Assembly: GCA_019671135.1 (NCBI GenBank)
Contig: JAHRHY010000005.1
Span: 1,426,001-1,490,000 of the forward strand
Direction: 5' to 3'
From: Linnemannia hyalina
Lineage: Eukaryota > Mortierellomycota > Mortierellomycetes > Mortierellales > Mortierellaceae
DNA: 64,000 nt
Shown piece by piece: positions 55,760-64,000 of the stretch. Position numbers and translations under genes: made by a program. Each line of letters begins with the position of its first letter. The first letter of the stretch is position 1. The notes beneath the pieces were generated by a model. That model had not been told where the DNA came from. It did not search any database and saw only the letters and a list, made by a program, of their open reading frames with translations.

Positions 55760-58700
55760 AAAGAAAAATATGATTAGGAAAACAAAAAAAAAAAAAATAG
55801 GAAACAGATCGGGAAAAAAAAAATCACTAAATCCGTGTCAATGGTGGTCGTAGATAAAACAGGAGTATGATCGCTCGCTTACCAGTGGCGTGCACCACTG
55901 TTTCGACAACTTTTTTTTTTTTACTGCTACAACTAGTGACAAGAAAACAATAACGAGTATAACAAAACAAAATATGTAAGAATTAATTACGATGGCCCTT
56001 TTTTTCTCTCTTTGCTCAAAGTCCTGGGACTCGTGTCACCATGCGTGATAGAAGATGAGAGTGTGTCTGCATGTATGACATTCAGTTTTCGCGGTTTGGG
56101 CGAACTCGCGATGCTTCAAGAGGCGTGTTCTTAAATCCAAGGAGAGTGGTAAAAAAAAGAAACGACACTGAGATGTTAAAACCAGGCCGAGCAGTAATTC
56201 TCGAGAAAAAAAAAAAAAAAAAACACGAGAGAGCATTTGCTTAGGCAGTGGGGATGGTGGAGAGGGGGAAACCAAAAAGAAAAAAGCCTACCCGCTCCGT
56301 TTCAGCAGTAACAGCCAAAGAAATCAAGGAGACATGGGTCGGATGGAATATACATGGATGTGAATAAAAAAGGGCAGAGCATATTTGAGCATGGGGCACA
56401 CCCCTTTTCTCGCCCCACCTAGTTCGGCCAAATTCACACCGCGGTGAGTAAGGCACTGTTTGAAAAATGGGAATGAAAGACGGGGTGCGCAAAGAAGATG
56501 CATAAGGGGGTTTGAAAGAAGAAGAAAAAAAAAGGGGGAGGGTCCCGGTCTGGTTCTCCTGTTATCCCTTGGACGTGTCAATTGCTATATTTTTCGCATT
56601 TGCCAACAACGTCATCATCTGTGCGATTCCTTTCATCACCCCTCTCCTTTTTTCTGGGCATAAGTAGCCATGCACTTTGCCAAGATATGTACACCACCCC
56701 CATTTCGGCATCTCCTTGTTTTTTTCCGTCCTCTATGGTTATAGCGCCGGTGCTGGGTAATTGACGGTGTTCATCCGGGGGGGTTGTCAATGAAATTGGC
56801 GCCATTTTTTGGGCTGTCTCCTTGATGTTGTGCGTGTGTGTGTGTGTGTGAGAATACAAGGGGTATCGCCCTTTTCGGTGAAATATGTAAGCATGCCATG
56901 CTCGCGCACTTCAAACATGAGCCTTTCACGGCCTATGTTAAAGTCAAGGACGGAGAGGGTGAAAACAAGTAGGACAGGTTGCGAAAGTAGCGTGCTGTCA
57001 TTGTAATGAGCGCTTGGATTCTTGGCTGCAAAACAATGACGGGCGACGGGGGAAGGGTAACAAGAAAGAGCTAATTTGTGAAGGAGGTGAAAAGATATAT
57101 AGTCTGAGATCGGAACCTTGTGCTTGGAGTGTGTGATGCACCATGGCATAAAGTCTGGGACATATCAGCAAGCGCCATTTGTGCATAAAAGGCATAGACA
57201 CACACATTTGTGAGAGTGCGAAAACAATAACGCGAAAGGAGGACAGCAGCACACAATTGGTCCGTGAGGAAACAGCACAGCGCGATAATGTTTAGAGAGA
57301 TTTCACGTCATTCAGTGGGTCGGAACACAGTCCATGTGCGCGTAAGGGTCCGACCGTTGCGTTGGCGCCTTGTTTTTTTCTTCATCCCATTCTGTCACTC
57401 TCACTCTCTTGAATGCCTATTCTCTTTCGTTTTCTTACTCTCACTATTAAATGCGAATGCTTTCTATTATTGAGGAGCTTTTTTTTCTCTCCCCTTTTTT
57501 TCAGCCCTTCCCTTCTCCTCCAGTCCAGTGGGAGTGAACAAGAATATAATGCCTCCAATCCAGTTGACAAAAGGAAAAACGTCGTCAGTAAATAAAGAAG
57601 GGGAGGAAGGAGGAGGGAAAGGATGAAAAGAATGTTGCATGTCAAGTCGCCAAAAAAAGGGGGTAGGGTGGGATGGTTGGTGTTCATTTGCATTTGTTTT
57701 TGTTTGTGTATGTAGTGGATTGCACAACCTTGCACCTGCGACCAAATGCATGGTTCTTGACAAACAACAAACACCACACACCGCTTTCTGTATGCAACCT
57801 TTGATGCCGCTGTACCGCAGTCTTCAGAGGAAATGAGGATCCATTCGCATATGTCGTGTTTGCCGAACATGAGTCGATTCAGGCAAAAGAATATGCAGAA
57901 GATAAGAAAAAAGTAGGAAGAATGGGAGGACGGGAGGAAAAGAATAAAAGCAATGAATTACAAAGGGCAAGGAGAAAAGAGACACGGTGGTGTTCTAGTT
58001 GAACGTGTTCGTTCGCGTTGTTGCCGGTGTCAGTGCTGGTGTTGATGGTGAGAAGGTGTGTTGGTCAACCTTGGTGTATTATCTCTTTCTCTCCAGTCCC
58101 TTTCTCGCGTTTTCCTCTGTGCGTGCGTAGAATGTGGTGTCTCTATCCTTCTCATCTTCTCTCTCTGTCTATGTCTGTGTTTCCCTTCTCTTTATATCTC
58201 CTGGTTCGTCGTTACTGCTGTCGTTGAGAGTCCATACCATCCTAACCCATCCCTTCCCCTCGCTCGCTCACACTCACCCCTCGCGACCTATTCTCCTTCT
58301 TCTTCGTCTTCCCTCTTACCTCCTCCTCCTTCTACTTCACCAACGCGACAACCATCACTACCAACATCACCACCACCGTCCGTCCGTGCCCCTTTCCCTC
58401 CCTTTCTTCTTTCCTCTCTCTCCATCCCTTCCCCTTGTCTCCTCCTTTTTCGATTCGTCTGTATTTTTTTTTGTCCTCTCTATTTTCCGCCAATGTGTTG
58501 TGTCGAACTTAACCTTCCTCCTCGCCCCCCCCCTCCTCGCTCCTCCTATGTTGTTTTCGATGGATGTCTGGACTTGATATTGCAATTGCTCCGTATGCAC
58601 CTTTGAGTTAATAAGGAGTTACGGAGAGACAAAGTGAAGGGTCTGGAGACATAGGATCGACACAGGAATGCACAATAAGAACAAAGGAAACAGCAAAAAA

Positions 58701-61118
58701 GTAAAAGACCCTTGACACACGAAGTACGAGAATCGATTTCATCATCCGAACTATAGGCACGTTAGTAATATATATCAAGGGAGTGTCTAATGACATATGA
58801 GAGAAAGAATAGAAGAAGACTGGGGCCCAGGAATGGGGTCCCGGACACACAGACACAGGGAAGTAGAGAGTGGAGTTTTAATTGGAAGGAGCATGATTAG
58901 ACAAAGTGCATACATGTGGAGAGGAAGCAATTGGCATGTTGTTGACTCTTGTGAAAGAGAAAGGGTGGGGTTACAGCAAGACAGAGTAATCCGTTTAGCA
59001 CTGCCGACAAGGACATGTTTATGCGCTGTTTGTTGTGCTTTGTGTTCCCAGCCTTAGTCATGGATTCGCGAATGACCGAGCGGGATACCTCCTCCGTTCT
59101 TGTATGGTTTTTTTGTTGCGCTTTTTGTACCTTATCCCCTCGTGCAGATGAGGTTATATTTGTTCATCCAACAGAGAAGAAAAAAAAGTGGGCTCGCAGG
59201 GAACACAAACCCATTTCTCCTTGGTGCTTGTCCTTGGAGTAGGGTGAGGCACATGCGGGGGGTGCTGGGACCACAGAGGGAACGGACCGTCGGCCTTCCC
59301 ATCCCATCCATCCCGTCCTCTTTTTCGTTTGTTTTGTTTGTTCTAGTCCTCTGGTGGAGAAGTACAGTACAGTGCGCCTTGTGTCGTCTGAAAAGCGGAA
59401 TGCAAGCTTTTCACATACATGCACAAAATCAAAAATACCCTCTCCCACTGGACAAATAACACGCTCACGGTCCACCTTTCAAAGAATCGAGTAAAAAGAT
59501 ATCGCTCATTATTGCATCCAGTCCCGCCCAACAGTGGTGCGTGCTAAAAAAACTAAACAGTATATGCGCACACTCGCATGCACAAAGACACACTTCCACG
59601 AACAAACAATAACACACACAACAGCACAAAGCATCATGAATATGGCTCCTGTAAAACCATGACCAGTATTCTCGCTGAACCCTTTCTTTCCTCCTCACCA
59701 TTATTAATATGTCACCAACCATTATGCTTATTTGCTGGCTTCTTCTCTCACAATCTTACAATGCTCGCCTTGCCTTTTTGCGTGCGCCTCTGTGCCTTTG
59801 ACTGACCTTTTTTTTTCTTTCTTTCTTGGCCATTGTATGGCGGTGGTGTATCATTCTCTGCTGCTCTCACGGATGAGTTGTTGGGATCCATCACCAACCA
59901 TCCTCCTCCTCATGTTCATGCTCAGTTGGCATGCTCATGCTCAGCTCAGCGCCTCGTAATGATATGAATTTGTTTTTTTTTGTTTTTTTTTTTCTGAGCG
60001 AGCGGACATCAATGCGTGTGCTCGTTAAATGAAACCTTCACTTGTTTACATTTGTGCTCTCTTTCCTGGGATCTGATCCAATGGTTCAATGGTTAATATT
60101 GTTGATCCCATCGTATCATCTCTCTATCTATCTATCTTTTGTGTACAGTACTCTATTTGTTTTATTCCTCATCTTTCAAACGGACTTTTCAGAGCCAGAG
60201 CCAAGAATCGGTCTCCATTTTCTACTTTTTGTTTTTTTTGTTTCCTCGTGCTATTTTGACCTGCTTCATGCCGCCTATTTCCAGAGGAGTAGCATGCAAA
60301 GTGCAAACAAAAAGGGTTGCTTTGCCAAGGAGAGAGAGAGAAGAGACAAGAGAGAAAAGAGAAGAGAGGGAGTGCTGACAGACGTGGCACAACATGGCAT
60401 CGCATTGCATGGCATTAACATTAACATTGACCTTGGCATTGGCATTGGTATTCGTGTTGACCTTGGCCATACCAATCATCAATAATGAGCAATGCAATGG
60501 TTTTATTAAGTCTTGCACAGATGGCCAAGAAAAATAAAGCGGTGTCGTCGGACTTTTTTTTCCAATACCACAAGAAAAAAAGAGTTGCGTTCATTTCATT
60601 TTGAGGACATCCATCCATTTCCTCTTTGTCAGTTTCCTCCGAGAACGAGGAGCCAAACGGGTATCCCGATCTCCTCCTCCTCTCCATCTATTTTGTTCAT
60701 TTAGTTTTTTCAGCATGTTCATTTGCCATGCGCCGTCTCTTTCTTGAATAAAGAAACTTGAACAACCCAAAACAATAAAAGAACGCAACATCATCATCAA
60801 CTGCCACAACAACACAAACGGACCATCCACGACTAAAGAAAGTTGGGTCACTACATCATCCACGCACCCAAGCTACTGTACTCATCGCCAGGTATTTTCC
60901 ACGTACAACGATTTTTTTTGATCCATCGGACTAAGAATGAATAGCGTGCGCTTTTTTTTTTTGTTTGATATCCGCGTGGGGCGATGTCTTTGAAATGGAT
61001 GACCACAAGACACACACTCTCTCATTCTTGGCCAACTCAAACGGGACCTGACTCGATGTTCTTTTCATTTTATTCGCCCTTCTAGCAAAGCAACAACGCA
61101 GCAGGATAATACTCTCAC

Positions 61119-61200
61119 ACCCACTCACTCACTCACTCATAGTCACTCACTCCCACACCTACTCACTCACTCACTCACTCACTCCCACACTCACTCACTC
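61119..61200. repeat. (ACTC)n tract
   Basis: Tandem CACT/ACTC units interrupted by CCACAC blocks. Confidence 0.85.
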
Positions 61201-62085
61201 CACCACCGCCACGACTATTACCATCACCGCATACACACATTGACAACAGTACACCAGTCCCAACAAATGAAAAGAAGTGAACGAGACATCACCATCATCA
61301 TCATATTTCATCCGCTATCTCTCTCGTTCGTCTTCGTGCCTTCGTTTTCATCTCTCACTCGTCCGTCCATCCTCGTGTTTTCGATCAATTTTTTTTCTAC
61401 AAAAAATACGGCCGCCCGAGTGGTTCTCTCTTATAGTGTGAACTTCGTCTGACTTGTTCTTTCGCCTTAGATCGACTCGTTGCCTGACCGACTGACTGCC
61501 AGGCTGTCTGACTGGTTGCCCGATTCTTTGGACTTACTTTTTTTTTTTTTTTCTCCACGGAGAACAAAAAAGAGAGACAAGCTACTCATTCCTTTGGTTT
61601 CGGTGATCAGTTTGTAGTTGTTCATTTCATTTCATTCCTTGAATCAGCAGCCATCAACAACAAGTAGCGGAAGACAAGAGGAAGAAAAAAAAGACGCGAT
61701 TGTTTGAGTTATGAGAAATCGTTGGTTACGCTTGCAAGAACAAGACAACAAGAACATATCATCGCAGGTATGACGAGCTTGTTTTTCGATAGGTTGTTCT
61801 TCATATCCTTTTTCCCCCACACAGCATAGTCATTTTTCGTTTTCAATTGATTCATTTTATTTTATTTTTTTGATTCTTTCCATTGCTGCTGCTCTTTTCC
61901 TGCTCCCTGCTCTCCCTCTGTCCTCTTCTTTCACTTCTTTTTAATCTTCTCTCTCTTCTTCACCTCCTCTATTTTCTCCTCCTACTTACTCCTGCTGCTG
62001 CTGCTCCCTCGGTTGCCTGCTGCCTCTTATTCATTTCTTTTTTTACACACTTTCTTACTTCTTGTTCTCACTTCTCTTCTCTTTT

Positions 62086-62089
<4 letters not shown>

Positions 62090-62140
<51 letters not shown>
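62090..62140. repeat. (CT)n microsatellite
   Basis: About 25 CT units with no interruption. Confidence 0.95.
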
Positions 62141-62144
<4 letters not shown>

Positions 62145-62260
62145 CTCTCTCTTTTTCCATATTATTATCCCTCCTTCCTTCCTACCACACTTTTCTCACA
62201 CTTCTTCTTCCCTTCCCTCACCTAGTCTCGCGTATTCCCATTCCCTGGTCCTTGTCTCTG

Positions 62261-62290
62261 ACCCTTTGACCCTTTGACCCTTTGACCCTT
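62261..62290. repeat. ACCCTTTG octamer repeat
   Basis: Three to four tandem copies of ACCCTTTG. Confidence 0.9.
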
Positions 62291-62498
62291 TTCATTCCCA
62301 CTCACTCCCACTCCCATTCCCTCTCTCACTCCCTCATTCCTTCCTCACTCAGACTCACACTCATTCCCCCAACCTTGCCCTGCCCCTGTCTTGCCCTTCC
62401 TTGCTCTGTCTTTCACTCGTGTACCACCTTCCCTTCCCTAATCCCTTCTCCCTTCTCCCTTCCCCTGTTCCACACCTCACACTTCCCAGTCTGCACGA

Positions 62499-64000
62499 AT
62501 GGGCAACTTGCCTTCCTCCACATCCACAGAGCCCCTGGCTCCTGGCAAGCACCGCAACCTCTCTACAATCTCCCTTCCTCCCACCATCCCCCGTCGCCAC
62601 AACATGAAGGACGCCGAGCGCAAAGAAATCTTCCCCATCTCTGACGAAGGTGCGCCGCCACTGCCCGGCCGCCGGGGCTCGATAGGCTTCTTCCGGGGCA
62701 AACGAGCCAGGGCACCAATGACCCTGGATCACAACCAGCTCTTCCAGAACCTCCAAAACCTCCAGAACCTCCAGAACCTCGATTTGACCCATTGTTCCTG
62801 GCAAAACTACCACTATCTTTCCGACTCTTCTAATCCTAATTCCAATCTCAACTCGCTCTCGACCACGCCCACAACTGCTGCCACCACCCCCGCCCTTACC
62901 GCCGCTGCAACCCCCACCACCCCCGTCGGCCCCCAATACTACTCCCTTCAATACCAGCAATCACGGTCGCCACAACCAGCAAGCCCTGTTGCAGTCTCAA
63001 TACAGGACTACCATCCAAAACAGGAGCAGAAGCTCGCCACGTTTATGAAGCGTAACCTTCTCCCTCCACACACCCTTCTCACCCCGACCAGCCTCTGGTC
63101 GTTATCGTCTGTTCCCAACTCTGCCTCTTCCTCACCGACTGTCGATTGCTGCTCCAATACCTGTCTTCAGATCATACCAGAACAGCAACAACCACAGCAG
63201 CAGCCACCTCCACCACAGCAACAGACATATGATGATCAACGGCTACCGCAATCGTACCATCAGTCTCACTTCAACCACCAAAATAGCCACAGCAGTGCCT
63301 GTGATCACCGCCCAGCAATGGAACACCACTCGAGTTTGGATTCTATACCCTCGACTCACGATGTTCCAACTCTGTCCGTGTCTGACTGGGGCAACCAAGG
63401 CCGCTGGGCAGGGGAGCAAGACTGGTCAGAAGAGCTGCCTGAAGGACTGGAACACGACGGTGGTCCTTGGGACACCATGGACAGGCAAGTTTGCTTTGTG
63501 TTGCTCTCTTTTTTAATTCCCTTTTATTTTGTGCCGATATCAATTGTTTGCGGTGCCCACCCTCTGTGTCTCTGTTGGACTTTGCTTGTCCACCTTCGCA
63601 CTTTGTTTTTTTCATTCTCTCCTTTTGTTCCTCCCTTGTCAAGGCCAGGCCAGGTCAGCTCTGGTCTGGTCTGGTTGGGATATCACAATGAGATGAAACA
63701 TGGATGTTCCTTTCACTCTCTTCATCCTCGCGCGTTTTTCATCCTTTTTTTATATTTTCCATTGGCTATTCGGGATAAACCCCCGTTCTTGAACACACGC
63801 CCAACACAAACAACGCAAACCTGCATCTGTGTGCCGAAAACGATTTGCAAAGAGTGGCGACACAAAAGACACAAAGAGAGATACAAGGACACAAAGTCGG
63901 CCTTGAACCTGTTTGCGTAAGGATCAACTTTATTAAAACCACGTTTCTTGTCCTCTTCTTCATTTTCTTCATTTTCACGACATCGTTACTACCCGACTAT
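62499..64000 (+). CDS. N-terminal exon of an unrecognised MGN-start protein, cut by the window edge
   Basis: Exon 1 runs from the ATG at 62499 to about 63484 (328 residues plus two bases); later exons lie beyond the window. The start MGNLPSSTS fits an N-myristoylation signal (Gly2, Ser6), suggesting membrane attachment. The exon is Ser/Pro/Gln/Asn-rich, with a repeated NLQ tract (QNLQNLQNLQNLDL at about 83-96) and Gln/Pro runs. It ends GGPWDTMDR. The exon end matches AG|GCAAGT, a GC-type donor; the nearest GT (CAA|GTTTGC) is a poor donor. The frame stays open into the intron until 63920 but that part looks non-coding. No domain is visible, so no function is given. Many MGN-start fungal proteins are kinases or phosphatases, but nothing here tests that. 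Confidence 0.65.

Larger units (their letters stand above)
55760..62498. other. 6.7-kb region without a recognisable gene
   Basis: No domain, splice-joined coding exons or RNA genes were found on either strand. Composition changes along it: GA/A-rich at 55760-57250, CT-rich on the plus strand at 57400-58560, mixed with T runs from 59000 to 61000, CT-rich again from 61270 to 62498. Repeats include ACTC at 61119-61200, CT at 62090-62140 and CCCTTTGA at 62261-62290. It may hold long leaders or a 5' untranslated exon of the gene at 62499. An open frame at 58058-58606 translates only pyrimidine tracts. Confidence 0.5.
61860..62498 (+). promoter_or_regulatory. Pyrimidine-rich leader of the edge gene
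   Basis: Almost purely C/T on the plus strand for about 600 nt up to CTGCACGAATGGGC at the start codon. It includes a CT microsatellite (62090-62140) and an eight-base CCCTTTGA repeat. Likely promoter/5' UTR. Confidence 0.4.

Noticed and set aside
58058..58606. Ser/Leu/Pro-rich frames in the CT tract
   Set aside because: Three overlapping frames all stay open because of pyrimidine composition; none has a domain.
61119..61200. ACTC repeats as a CRISPR-like array
   Set aside because: Simple four-base microsatellite without unique spacers; fungal DNA.

Overview
The window is nuclear DNA from a filamentous, early-diverging fungus. The genes carry many short GT-AG introns, the proteins have long Ser/Thr/Gln-rich disordered segments, and intergenic DNA is rich in homopolymer and CT tracts. 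The gene set (7TM-RGS receptors, POLD4, KEX1, a PHO80-type cyclin, NAD-IDH) fits Mucoromycota, most likely Mortierellomycotina. The taxonomic placement is inference from style, not from a marker gene.

Layout. 0-1.7 kb: 3' end of a broken non-LTR retrotransposon, then an AT-rich stretch with one doubtful small gene (3.7-4.3 kb, minus). 4.8-6.4 kb (minus): a tau/MAP2-like microtubule-binding protein, the most unexpected gene here. 8.4-12.2 kb (plus): a three-exon PHO80/PCL-type cyclin. 14.0-18.7 kb (minus): a 1458-residue 7TM-RGS protein. 20.9-21.8 kb (plus): POLD4, convergent with a cytochrome P450 (22.1-24.0 kb, minus). 24.7-26.8 kb (minus): NAD-isocitrate dehydrogenase subunit 2, divergent from the U3 snoRNP protein Rrp9 (27.8-30.0 kb, plus). 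30.2-34.0 kb (minus): an 18-exon KEX1 carboxypeptidase. 35.6-37.2 kb (minus): an F-box protein. 37.2-42.2 kb: no recognisable gene, many simple repeats. 42.2-45.1 kb (minus): LRR protein with a Cys motif. 45.2-48.2 kb (minus): a second 7TM-RGS protein. 50.0-51.2 kb (plus): a six-TM membrane protein. 51.6-52.6 kb (plus): a class I methyltransferase. 52.8 kb: tRNA-Met. 53.4-55.8 kb (plus): GSK-3 kinase. 55.8-62.5 kb: no recognisable gene. 62.5 kb to the edge: first exon of an MGN-start protein.

There is no operon-like or biosynthetic cluster logic. Several genes share a signalling theme: two 7TM-RGS proteins, GSK-3, a Pho85-type cyclin, and a tau-like protein, a family that GSK-3 phosphorylates in animals. 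Exon models were built by hand from splice consensus and reading-frame phase. Every listed multi-exon model closes in frame, but none has been checked against transcripts.
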